Below, piece after piece: positions 1-7,197 of a DNA stretch of 12,500 nucleotides. How positions within the stretch are numbered: position 1 is the stretch's first letter; each line of letters begins with the position of its first letter. A program made the position numbers and the translations under genes. Source of the DNA: Hirudo medicinalis (Eukaryota > Annelida > Clitellata > Hirudinida > Hirudinidae); NCBI GenBank assembly GCA_011800805.1, contig MPNW01000121.1, forward strand, positions 426,992 through 439,491, in the 5' to 3' direction. Under the pieces are notes generated by a model, which was not told the origin of the DNA, did no database searches, and saw nothing but the letters and a program-made list of their open reading frames with translations.

Positions 1-20
1 TATTATTATTATTATTATTC
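1..20. repeat. (TAT)n microsatellite cut by the window edge
   Basis: The window opens inside a pure TAT trinucleotide run. Its full length lies outside the window. Confidence 0.8.
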
Positions 21-206
21 ATAAAGTTTAGAATGTATGTTGAAATGTCAAAGTGTAAAGAGGGACTGAAGTAATTGCTGGATGTGGACCACTGAAACTC
101 TTATGAATATGAATGAACAAGTGCTCTTTAAACCTTAGCGTGTGGTCCTGACTTGCGTGAGGTCTGAAATTGCTCCTCGATTTATTGAAATTATGGAGAA
201 GAAAAC

Positions 207-376
207 ATTTTATTAAATTATTAATCACAAATATTTTATTAAATTATTAATCATAAATATTTTATTAAATTATTAATCATAAATATTTTATTAAATTATT
301 AATCATAAATATTTTATTAAATTATTAATCACAAATATTTTATTAAATTATTAATCATAAATATTTTATTAAATTA
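207..376. repeat. 26-bp AT-rich minisatellite, about 6.5 copies
   Basis: Six full head-to-tail units (207-232, 233-258, 259-284, 285-310, 311-336, 337-362) and a 14-base partial unit. Each unit reads ATTTTATTAA then ATTATTAATC then AYAAAT. Copies are almost identical: the only variable site is C or T in AYAAAT, with C in units 1 and 5. The near identity indicates recent expansion or homogenisation. No coding role is visible. Confidence 0.95.
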
Positions 377-462
377 TGCGATTTCATATAATTGTATGCG
401 ATTGTATATGGGTATGTAATTGTATATATGAGCACCACCTCAAAAACCACCTGCAGGCAATT

Positions 463-655
463 AGACTGACAAGAATGCGATCGCGTATTTGGCTGGTTGA
501 GCTGGATTAACAGGTGCTTGTCACCTGGAACAGGTCTTAATCGATCCAATGTACCTGGAGAAGATAACATCTCCGTGCAAGTCATCATCAATGTGTTTAT
601 GGAAACAGTATTTGCTGCCTTTGCTGTGGTACAATTATATGACCTCATTAGTTAA
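463..655 (+). other. Possible small coding exon, unrecognised
   Basis: A plus-strand frame is open from just after a TGA near 465 to a TAA at 653-655, about 60 codons. The second half reads like protein, including GEDNISVQVIINVFMETVF and then a further hydrophobic stretch ending QLYDLIS, which could form one membrane helix. There is no upstream ATG in frame, so it could only be an internal or terminal exon. The opposite strand has an equally long open frame (355-648), so openness alone is weak evidence. No family is recognised. Confidence 0.15.
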
Positions 656-689
656 GGAATGATATCATGTTAATAATAATTTATGGCAA

Positions 690-897
690 TAATAATTAAT
701 AATAATTAATATTGTTCATATTATTAATATACTAGCTTTTATAAACCGGCTTCGTCGGTCAAACTGCATATATAAATCCAGCCATCTACTCGCCCTCAAA
801 GAACAGGGTGATTAGGATGGTGCTCCCCCAACGGGATTCCAATCCGTGCCGCCATCGTGAGATGCGAAGTCTTAAACATTAGACCATGCGGGAGCAC
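690..897 (-). mobile_element. tRNA-derived SINE (decayed)
   Basis: Reading the minus strand, a tRNA-Glu-like head (893-824) is followed by about 100 bases of unrelated body, a GC-rich patch with a short ACCG/CGGT inverted repeat near 765-745, and a tail of AT/ATT repeats toward 690. A head of Pol III promoter type, a non-tRNA body and a simple-repeat tail is the standard SINE plan. No run of four T's, the Pol III stop, directly follows the head, which argues against a free-standing tRNA gene. The left boundary is uncertain, and I see no clear target-site duplication or second copy in the window. Confidence 0.5.
824..893 (-). pseudogene. tRNA-Glu(CTC)-like sequence, degenerate
   Basis: The 70-base minus-strand sequence folds around an acceptor stem TCCCGCA / TGGGGGA with one mismatch. 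The stem is extended outside by GTGC/GCAC (820-823 and 894-897), giving an unusual 11-bp helix. The D-arm region TGGTCTAATGTTTAAGA matches the eukaryotic tRNA-Glu A box closely, and the T arm carries TTGGAAT where TTCGAAT is expected. Aligned to tRNA-Glu, the anticodon loop is ATCTCAC, giving CTC (Glu), but the anticodon stem has two mismatches and two weak pairs. It is therefore more likely a SINE head or tRNA pseudogene than a working tRNA. Confidence 0.55.
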
Positions 898-1869
898 AAT
901 GCTCCTTGCTTTCAGTAGCTCTCGAGTTTAAAGATCGTTTGCTATTTAGGAAAAAGTGAAAGTTGGAAATTGAAACTAGCACAATAGTAGACCTAAAAAT
1001 GGCGTAAGGTGACTTCCTTCCTGAAAAAAAAATTTTTTTGAAAATTGAAATACATTTTTATTTATTCATTTAAAAACGATTTTATAAAAAATAATTTAAA
1101 AAACAGAAATAACGCTTTGTAGCAGATAAATAGAGAATTATGAGTCGAATGGACTGAAGAATTTATCTCGGAGACATCAACAAACAACTTTTAGTGGATG
1201 TTCGTCTCTCGTGACATTCCTCAAGTCTCGCCTCTTGAACTTCTGTTTACCAACGACTGGATGCGTGTTGTAGTGCTCTCCTGAGTCAAGCAAACAAGCA
1301 ATTAGTCTCTGAGTGGAGAAGTCAATGGACCATTATGCCTTGGAAATAATCAAGAACATTGTTGACAGATCAGAATGAAACAATCTGTTATTCACTTTTA
1401 TCATGGTGTCTCATAAACTATTGAGAGATAGCAAGAGAGTGGAGAGGAGAATAATGGAGCGATTCAAAATTAGGAGTCGTGCAGGGGGAGACTTTGAGAA
1501 ATCTGGCAAAGCAGTGGTGAACAATGCGAACGATTCTTGACACTAAGTATTAATCTCAGCACTCGCAAGATTCTGAACAGCACGACTCCATCTGACGTGA
1601 ACACTTGCTCGGGAGCTCATTACACAGGCATACGAGGACAAGCAGTAATTTAGATTAGACAAAGAAGGAGACGTTTTGATGACAAATAGAATCAATCCAA
1701 TCTTTGTCCTCAGACCCACGCCATTCAACGGCTTACCGAGTTGTTCAAGGAATATTTAGTTTGAAAAGTCTCCAATTGTTGTACACCGACACTCCACAGG
1801 ATTAAATCGTACAAGTTACACACCACGTTACACCACGTTACAACACTTTACTAAATTGCATGACTCCCT
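898..1869. other. No firm gene; AT-rich intergenic DNA
   Basis: I find no recognisable domain, poly(A) signal pair or convincing splice structure here. Two short open frames exist: a plus-strand basic 45-codon frame from ATG near 1404 (begins MVSHKLLRDSKRVERR), and a minus-strand 61-codon frame at 1728-1543. Neither resembles a known family, and both are within chance length. Confidence 0.5.
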
Positions 1870-1909
1870 GCAACTTATTGCAACTTGTTACAACTTAATA
1901 CAACTAAGA
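1870..1909. repeat. 10-bp direct repeat, four imperfect copies
   Basis: Four adjacent copies of RCAACTTRTT: GCAACTTATT, GCAACTTGTT, ACAACTTAAT, ACAACTAAGA. Related GTTACA pieces precede them from 1813. This looks like a small decaying minisatellite. Confidence 0.6.
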
Positions 1910-2510
1910 TACAAAGTGGAAGCAAAAGTCGTTACCTTATGTTACATTTAAAAGCTCAGAACTGGAGAAGAGAATGTCAATGCCGGGCAGATGGACAGAA
2001 GGACAAAAATGACTCCTGGTCAAACGATTTGACGTCTCACCGACGTGGTAGTCGAGGGGGTAATTTCACTCTGACATGACAATGAGAAACAGCTGCGCAT
2101 TGCTGGCATGCTTGGGAGACAAACATGTCGCTTAGGTCAGACTGAGAACCGAGGCAAGGAAGGCACACGGTCGGAAGCAGACACGGACGAATGTTCGGAG
2201 AGGCACGCAGAGGTACTCGAGTTACACCGGGAAGAAACAGACGAATGCCCTTAAAAGATCCGCTGCTAATTAAAGTTATGTGCTGGATTGAAACGTGACT
2301 GGAATAACGATCCGGCGTCGGTCGCTCGGAGGTCGATCCCAGTACGAATCCCACCTTCGACTTGATTTTCAACTTCAAAGAAATTCGAACCCACAACAAG
2401 ACCAGTAATCGAATCTTCACTGTCTCCTCTCAATTTCAGTTCACCGAATTGACCCAAATTACCCAACATTCCCGTTAATTTTTAAAATTTCTGCTTTAAA
2501 ATAAAAACCA
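1910..2510. other. No firm gene; ambiguous open frames on both strands
   Basis: This stretch is less AT-rich and carries open frames on both strands: minus 2420-2037 (127 codons), minus 2469-2266, and plus about 2080-2252 (59 codons, rich in E, R and T). None has a recognisable domain. The overlap suggests that base composition, not coding, keeps them open. A plus-strand AATAAA occurs near 2499. Confidence 0.4.
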
Positions 2511-2535
2511 CATCGGCTCGTTTTTGAGTCTCGAT

Positions 2536-2541
2536 TTTATT
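2536..2541 (-). terminator. Poly(A) signal AATAAA of the N/D-rich gene
   Basis: A minus-strand AATAAA lies about 205 bases past the stop codon at 2747. It is followed within 25-35 bases by a G/T-rich stretch (GTGGTTTTTATTTT), the usual downstream element. Together they define a plausible mRNA 3' end near 2515-2525. Confidence 0.6.
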
Positions 2542-2746
2542 TACAAAAAATGGATCAAAGAAATTAAAACTTTGAAATGTGGAAAATTACATTGGAATCG
2601 TCGATGGAATGCAAACATGAAAACTTGAATAATTGAAAAACATACGAAACAGAAAACTCTTAACTGATCAAAACTTGTACAAAAAAAAGAATTCTTTTGA
2701 TTTCAATTGCTGGAAGATGAAAAGTTAATATTTGCAAAATAAATAC

Positions 2747-3304
2747 TCAAAAGAGGATTCTCTTCGCTCGGAACGCACTCGCGTGACTGTTTGAATTGTT
2801 GCCGATTTTGTTGACGACGAAATCACTCCTTGAAACGGTCACATTAGCGAGAGGTCGCCGTGAAATTGTTGAAACTTTTGGCAACATAGCTGAAGATGTT
2901 GACGAGAGAACAGTTTCTGTCGTTAAGGTGGCATTTCGTTGGCTCATTGGCATGACTGGATGAGCAACTCTCCCAGCATTTTGGGGGAACGAGCTGTTGG
3001 CTTTGTTAGCCGACGACGTTGAGTTTTTTGCTGCAATATTGTTGGAACGTTGCTGCAACAGGGACGAATGTTGAGGAAAGATTTGTTGTTGCTGTTGCAA
3101 AATGAAGTTTCTGATGAAATCGTCAGCACTACTGAATGGCAAAGCCTTGCTTTCACAACTGCGTTGCAAATTGTGGAGGACCGTGTTAGCTTCGCAGTCG
3201 GTGTCGTCGTCGTCGTCGTCGTTGTTGTTGTTGTTGTTGTTAGGATCTGCAAACAAGGAAATCATTATGCTTGGTAACGTGAGAAATTCATTTAAGGTGC
3301 GCAT
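2747..3304 (-). CDS. Asn/Asp/Gln/Ser-rich protein, possibly secreted; or terminal exon
   Basis: A 185-residue frame starting at an ATG with a good context (ACAATGC) just after an in-frame TGA. Residues 1-19 (MRTLNEFLTLPSIMISLFA) look like a signal peptide with a cleavage site before DP. Then come seven Asn and six Asp encoded by pure (AAC)7(GAC)6, a region with two Cys, a Q5 run, and a Ser/Asn/Thr-rich tail with five N-x-S/T sequons (NST, NSS, NAT, NVT, NNS). It ends in AKRILF. No family is recognised. The alternative is that a strong 3' splice site (TTTCCTTGTTTGCAG) ends at 3247, so the ORF from 3246 could be a terminal exon entered with one base of a split codon. The long 3' UTR and poly(A) signal support a real gene in either model. 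The homopolymer runs probably vary in length between individuals. Confidence 0.5.
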   Translation of the reverse strand: MRTLNEFLTLPSIMISLFADPNNNNNNNDDDDDDTDCEANTVLHNLQRSCESKALPFSSADDFIRNFILQQQQQIFPQHSSLLQQRSNNIAAKNSTSSANKANSSFPQNAGRVAHPVMPMSQRNATLTTETVLSSTSSAMLPKVSTISRRPLANVTVSRSDFVVNKIGNNSNSHASAFRAKRILF

Positions 3305-3648
3305 TGTTCTGACTCATTACAGAGCCATTACTTTACTCATTCATCCACAACTTTCGTACACTCAGTCACTCCTCAACGCGATCTTGAGTGGTTCTGGGTG
3401 CCGAGGAGTGTATCAATTTATCAGGGAAGGTTAACGAGGATGACAAACAAAGTCGTTTGTTTGATCTCCAGTACCGGTTTAGCGACTGATTGATGAGCTG
3501 AACATAATTTCAGTCACTTCAGTACATTTACTTGTTGAGTCACCAATTTATCCTCCCACATCAAGCATTTGTATCATTTGTAGAACCTCTTTTCATTCCT
3601 CATCGATCCACAGAGCAGGTCGAGCGTGACAGGCAACATCGATCTAAC

Positions 3649-3752
3649 TGATAAGAAAATTGAACTTTGGCACAAGGGGTTTCGAATCTTCAAACGTCAT
3701 CGCTTGTTGTGCATGACTTTGATTTTTCGATCCAAAGTGAACAAATTGACTC
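3649..3752 (-). other. Tentative internal exon linking signal-peptide exon to N/D-rich exon
   Basis: In the spliced model, a 104-base exon beginning after CCCCAG and ending before GTTAGA joins both neighbours in frame: two leftover bases from exon 1, one passed on to the exon at 3246. It stays open for 35 codons (for example SQFVHFGSKNQSHAQQ). The 5' splice site is only moderate and overlaps a better-looking 3' splice site (TTTTCTTATCAG). An open run of 35 codons can occur by chance, so this is a weak inference. Confidence 0.2.
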
Positions 3753-3942
3753 CTGGGGTCAACGGACCCAGTTGAGCGTTTTAAAAGTTCAAAGTGAATG
3801 AGAAACGAGTGAGGACTCATTGATTATTCAACAAATCGTCGTAAGCAACTTAGAGACCGATTGTTTGCGATAACACATTCGCCGAGAGTTTCCTTCACGT
3901 TGGCGTAAAACATTCAAGTAGAAATGTTGCTAAAGTCCTTAC

Positions 3943-4007
3943 CCGATCGACAGACAAAGGAAGGAAAGCCATGCAAACAGGAGATCAAGTGACTCAAAAC
4001 TTAACAT
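3943..4007 (-). CDS. Candidate first coding exon encoding a signal peptide
   Basis: An ATG (context ACAATGT) opens 21 codons plus two bases before a strong 5' splice site, ATCGG|GTAAGG. The peptide begins MLSFESLDLLFAWLSFLCLS, a hydrophobic leader of signal-peptide type, although it carries E5 and D8 and lacks a basic n-region. Splicing straight to the exon at 3246 would give a stop after two codons, so at least one middle exon is required (see 3752-3649). It lies about 115 bases downstream of a TATA-like element and 200 bases downstream of a CRE on the same strand. Confidence 0.3.
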
Positions 4008-4120
4008 TGTTTTGAGCGCGTTCGCACGGCTATTTAGGAAAGAATGCCATTTTCTCTGGGATTAGAGGACCAAAAACTATTACGACAGGTGTTCGACAGG
4101 TAAACATGAAAGTCTGCTCC

Positions 4121-4127
4121 TTTTTAT
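4121..4127 (-). promoter_or_regulatory. TATA-like element ATAAAAA
   Basis: The minus strand reads CGATAAAAAGG about 115 bases upstream of the ATG at 4007, at a distance that would place transcription start near 4095. The match is imperfect. It supports the candidate first exon only because it is on the right strand and spacing. Confidence 0.3.
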
Positions 4128-4207
4128 CGCTGACATTCTAATGTGTGAGAACTTTCTCTCCGAAAGACGAAGAAAATAACACAGCTCATTATCAATTCTC
4201 AGGTTGC

Positions 4208-4215
4208 TGACGTCA
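4208..4215. promoter_or_regulatory. Perfect CRE palindrome TGACGTCA
   Basis: A full cAMP-response-element palindrome, the known target of CREB/ATF bZIP factors, about 85 bases upstream of the TATA-like element. The location suits a promoter for the minus-strand gene, but binding is inferred from the motif alone. Confidence 0.4.
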
Positions 4216-4304
4216 CAAGCCCAATCTCTGCCATGGACATCACAGCGTGTCATCTTTTATCGAGCACTACGCTTATTTGCCATTCAATTGTTATTGTTAG
4301 TAAG

Positions 4305-4421
4305 GTGTACTGATTATTATGTTGTGTACTGAGTATCTTATTGCGTACTGATTATCATACTGCGTACTGATTATCATATTGCGTACTGATTATCATATTG
4401 CGTACTGATTATCATATTGCG
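4305..4421. repeat. 19-bp minisatellite, six copies
   Basis: Units of GCGTACTGATTATCATATT run head to tail at 4305, 4324, 4343, 4362, 4381 and 4400, with a 3-base remnant after. The last three are identical. Copies become progressively more diverged toward the left end, a polarity typical of arrays that expand at one side. Confidence 0.95.
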
Positions 4422-4800
4422 ATCACGTTAAGCGTGACTCACCACTCATACCATGGCACTCCATCACTCCTTCACCAGTGATGGTCACAACATCAACCAA
4501 CCACCATCTCAACACGGGAGGTCCTCCATTGACATTTAAAACACCACCATGTGACAAAGAGTGCAAGAGAGATTCTTCAGTAAGGACACAACAATACCAA
4601 ACACTTCGATCGACTGCAACCAAATCCACTGACGCACAGAAACGAACAGACATCGAGGCAAGGAGAGCTGAAAATACAAGCGATAGGATCGAGCAAGTCG
4701 AGCAGCAGCACGAAGTCGGTCCCGAACGAGGAAACTATTTTGAGTCAAGTCAAAAAAGACTTAAGCAAATGCCTCAAAACGGCTAAACAAACATGTTGCG
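4422..4800. other. Overlapping open frames on both strands, coding status undecided
   Basis: The plus strand is open from ATG 4478 to 4786 (102 codons, hydrophilic, rich in K, R, E, Q and T, ending KQMPQNG). The minus strand is open for about 104 codons over almost the same DNA (to a stop at 4423), with a possible 3' splice site TTGTATTTTCAG near 4670. Neither shows a domain. Base composition near 48% GC makes such lengths less surprising. Confidence 0.25.
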
Positions 4801-5130
4801 ATAACACGACGGATTAGTGCACGGTTATCATCTGTCACACTGCGTTCTTTAGGCGGTCTGGAATTCGTTCAATTCTCAATTTTACAATACATTTAACCGG
4901 TAACCGTCCGACAGGCACACACACCCATCCAATGCCTACGCAATCCCACCCAACCCACGACAACCCACCCAACCCACTATTCGTAGAAACTCAAACTACA
5001 GCCAAACCAAACAGGCTCGAGTACAATCCCCTCCGAGAGCACTCCACTTAAAAGAATTTCAATAAAAGTAGCAATAACCACGCTCGTAGCAGAGTCGACG
5101 GATGGCATTCTCCTGTTGGCATCAGAGCAG
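4801..5130. other. Intergenic DNA with a C/A-rich patch
   Basis: No gene is visible. Positions 4915-4980 are a strand-biased C/A tract with repeated CCCAACCCA and CACCCA words, probably a small simple-sequence patch. Confidence 0.5.
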
Positions 5131-5155
5131 AGAAGACAAAAGAAGTATCGGCTGA

Positions 5156-5161
5156 TTTATT
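5156..5161 (-). terminator. Poly(A) signal AATAAA of the bHLH gene
   Basis: Minus-strand AATAAA about 155 bases past the bHLH stop codon, followed by a U/GU-rich stretch (TTTTGTCTTCTCTGC) about 20 bases on, as expected for a cleavage site near 5140. Two further AATAAA hexamers (5521-5511) lie inside intron 2 and could allow a shorter transcript. Confidence 0.6.
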
Positions 5162-5316
5162 CGAGCACTTGCAGACATACGACGATGATGTACGCTCGGT
5201 TAGGTGAGCCTAAATAGTTGTTTGAATAGCGAACCTATTGCTCCGACCATTGTTCAAATCGAGAGGTCGTATCTTGCTTCTCGAGAGCTTTCAAAAGCAT
5301 CGATAGTGTGGGAATT

Positions 5317-6520
5317 TCAGAGGTTATCAAATCTCGATGGAAATTGTGCCGTTATTTGGACTGCAGCGCATCGAACCAAAATATTTTGACATAAAATAGG
5401 ATCGTTACACATTGCTTTCGACTTGTGCTTCATTAGTAACTGAAAACACGACCCATGCCATTCTTCTGCAAAATACTAATCGTGCAATTACAAACCGATT
5501 TCGACAATTATTTATTTTATTCACCCACGAACAGACAACATCAAGAAATCATGCAAGCGAAAGCCAAAGCTGGATGCATTTATCAATTCTCTAACAAGCC
5601 ATTCAACTGCCTTCAATTCAAACACTATGGAGACATTACGGTGACAATGCAAATCACATTTATCCTTCATAATTGCCTGTCTAGGTGCTCGAAGGCAACT
5701 TTATTAATGACTCCGAGTAATAAAGAGATCCAGGTAAGAAATTCCTCAGGTGTTTGTAAGTTATGACAAGACGATTATAGAATCTCGTCCGAGGATCATT
5801 CTCACTCACAATATTTCAAGCATAATAATAATAATTATTATTCGCACACATTCCACTAAGTAGTCGTAATAATAAGGTATTGTTATTATTAAGTACAAAC
5901 CTGATGTAAGAACCTTTCTGACGAGAGCAGAATGTAACTGATCAATGTATTTGATAGCTTCCTCGATCACTGTCAGCTACAACGAAGACATTCATTAATT
6001 TCTAAATTCATTCAATTAAAAATTGATTTATTTGCAAATTATTCAAATCACCTCCCCGCTGAATCCAATGAAATGCTTGATGGCACCACAGAAGTAATTA
6101 ATCATCTCCAATGAATTCATTACAATATTCTCACCATCACCATGGCGACGGACAACAAACAAACATTTTCCTAATGCCTTCGCGTTACTTATGCCAGCTA
6201 TTTGAGAATTATTAACTCTCCGTTTCGTTAGAAATAAACAAATGTTTGTTTACTCGAATCAAAGCTAATTATAAACTCTTGAAAAATAAAAACTCATAAT
6301 TAAGAACAATGGAACTTCATCCACAAAAATGAAAATCCTGCTAAAATACCTTGGAAACAGTTTTTTGATTTGCGACGGAGGGAACTATCGCCTTGAGTTT
6401 CCTGTATTCTGCTTTTTTTATGGCAGCCTTCCTGTACTTCTTGAGGATCTTATCGCCGTTCGTGATGAACTTCCTCGAGTGAACGTCCCTCACGTTCTTC
6501 TCGTCAATCAAGGTAACCAT
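5317..6520 (-). CDS. Basic helix-loop-helix (bHLH) protein, three exons
   Basis: Coding exons are 6520-6350, 5976-5901 and 5465-5317. Together they give 396 bases, 131 residues plus TGA. The start ATG (AAGCATGG) is the first in frame after a TGA at 6547-6545. Helix 1 (about 38-49) reads EYRKLKAIVPSV. The loop (50-57) ends VSK exactly at intron 1, and helix 2 (58-78) begins LTVIEEAIKYIDQL. These match the conserved HLH hydrophobic and Lys positions, so the protein should dimerise and act in nuclear transcription control. The preceding basic region (KKYRKAAIKKAEY) lacks the usual E-R pair that contacts E-box DNA, so it may bind DNA atypically or act as an Id-like inhibitor. The splice sites fit (AAG|GTATTT, TCGTTGTAG, CAG|GTTTGT, TATTTTGCAG). 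Exons 1-2 are secure. Exon 3, encoding a Cys-containing tail, fits in frame but is not recognised by homology. I cannot assign an orthology group. Confidence 0.75.
5466..5900 (-). other. Intron 2 of the bHLH gene
   Basis: It begins GTTTGT and ends TATTTTGCAG, phase 1. An alternative upstream donor (AAAG|GTTCTT, exon end 5914) is weaker. The intron contains ATT repeats, two AATAAA hexamers and a plus-strand open frame (5455-5766) ending in a good-looking CAG|GTAAGA, which I regard as a shadow. Confidence 0.55.
6136..6149 (+). promoter_or_regulatory. X-box-like motif in bHLH intron 1
   Basis: ATCACCATGGCGAC fits the degenerate RFX consensus RYYNYY-N(1-3)-RRNRAC. It shares CATGGCGAC with a stronger site at 10485. 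The consensus is loose, so chance is possible. Confidence 0.25.
6235..6252. promoter_or_regulatory. Palindromic pair of forkhead-type sites
   Basis: TAAACAAA-TG-TTTGTTTA is a perfect 8-bp inverted repeat with a 2-base spacer. Each arm matches the known FOX core (RYAAAYA). Its location in the first intron of a transcription-factor gene suits an intronic enhancer, but this is inferred from sequence only. Confidence 0.35.
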
Positions 6521-6613
6521 GCTTGGAAACGTTCGCCGATAATTTCAGACTTCGTAACGCCAACAAACTCTCGACAGACTCAGCGCACGAAAGCCGAGCA
6601 CTGTTTACCAATC

Positions 6614-6621
6614 TATTTATA
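6614..6621 (-). promoter_or_regulatory. TATA box of the bHLH gene (TATAAATA)
   Basis: An exact TATA consensus on the minus strand 94 bases upstream of the bHLH ATG, placing the transcription start near 6590 and giving a 5' UTR of about 70 bases. Confidence 0.65.
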
Positions 6622-6635
6622 TCCGACAGGTCGAT

Positions 6636-6674
6636 CACGTGCCTCGACGAGAGCCAATGAGCGACGAGCAGGTG
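6636..6674. promoter_or_regulatory. bHLH promoter elements: two E-boxes and an inverted CCAAT box
   Basis: CACGTG at 6636-6641, CCAAT (plus strand) at 6654-6658 and CAGGTG at 6669-6674 lie 15-60 bases upstream of the TATA box. CAGGTG sits in a palindromic context, GAGCAGGTGCTC. E-boxes are bHLH targets, so control by other bHLH factors or feedback is a reasonable inference. Confidence 0.45.
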
Positions 6675-6806
6675 CTCCTCGAGCTTCGAAGAGTGGAAGG
6701 AACGCTTTGCACATTTTTGTCGTAATTTGAACGTGAGAAAGTTTGCGCTCGTGTGCGTGGCTGAGAAACGTGCGTGGATCTCTCGGCATAAATCGTTATG
6801 ATTGCT

Positions 6807-6893
6807 GTTATTGTTGTTGTTGTTGTTGTTGTTATTAATGTATTGTTATTATTGTTGTTGTTGTTGTTGTTATTAATGTATTGTTATTGTTGT
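6807..6893. repeat. Duplicated (GTT)n block
   Basis: A (GTT)n run followed by ATTAATGTATTGTTATT is repeated once about 43 bases later with a shorter run, then a third short GTT run. This is tandem duplication of a compound microsatellite. Confidence 0.85.
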
Positions 6894-7086
6894 TCAACTG
6901 GGGCAGTGGTGCTTGCATCGATGCTCCTCTGATTCGTCACCTGAGTTTCCGATGACAAATCCATTCATGGGAGCCGTGTTTTTACGTTCACATTTTAATA
7001 AAAATAATCGTAATAAAAATTAAATAGTAATAATTTCAAATTTTAAGAGGCACTAGTAAATGTTGATGCATTTTTATCGTTATCAC

Positions 7087-7117
<31 letters not shown>
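7087..7117. repeat. (TGT)n microsatellite, about 10 copies
   Basis: An uninterrupted TGT/GTT run. Confidence 0.9.
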
Positions 7118-7197
7118 ACGTGTTAACTTATTAGCTTACTTTACGTTACTTTATTTTTTACAATAACATCACTTTTCAAGATCTAAAATAATCCTGA

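Larger units (their letters stand above)
5977..6349 (-). other. Intron 1 of the bHLH gene, splitting loop from helix 2
   Basis: It begins GTATTT and ends TCGTTGTAG, phase 0, 373 bases. Joining the flanks gives TVSK|LTVIEEA, a perfect HLH junction, which is strong proof of the intron. It contains a palindromic forkhead-type site and an X-box-like motif (listed separately). Confidence 0.75.
6675..7190. other. Intergenic DNA upstream of the bHLH gene
   Basis: No gene seen. It contains GTT repeat blocks (listed separately) and AT-rich DNA. Confidence 0.5.

Noticed and set aside
2266..2469. Minus-strand frame with EGGIRTGIDLRATDAG, resembling spurious translations of tRNA-like DNA; plus-strand GTACGAATCC like a Pol III B box
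   Set aside because: No A box, paired stems or tail could be found around it, so a second SINE or tRNA is not supported.
2944..3252. Minus-strand Thr-repeat frame and plus-strand poly-Val/poly-Ser frames over the same DNA
   Set aside because: They are alternate-frame readings of (AAC)n(GAC)n within the longer N/D-rich frame. They end earlier and lack its context.
5059..5178. Minus-strand peptide MSASARINQPILLLSSLL, TGA, then a Cys-rich run ending RGYCYFY
   Set aside because: It lies at the poly(A) signal and U-rich downstream element of the bHLH gene and is broken by an in-frame TGA. The T-rich cleavage element explains the leucine/serine stretch.
5521..5697. Minus-strand 59-codon frame (ELKAVEWLVRELINASSFGF) as an alternative last bHLH exon
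   Set aside because: It needs the weaker donor AAAG|GTTCTT and a poor acceptor. The exon at 5465-5317 fits better splice sites and the phase left by the better donor.
5455..5766. 103-codon plus-strand frame with CAG|GTAAGA donor
   Set aside because: It lies almost wholly within intron 2 of the well-supported minus-strand bHLH gene, shows no domain and has no matching acceptor.
6329..6730. 133-codon plus-strand ORF
   Set aside because: It is the antisense shadow of bHLH exon 1 and its promoter.
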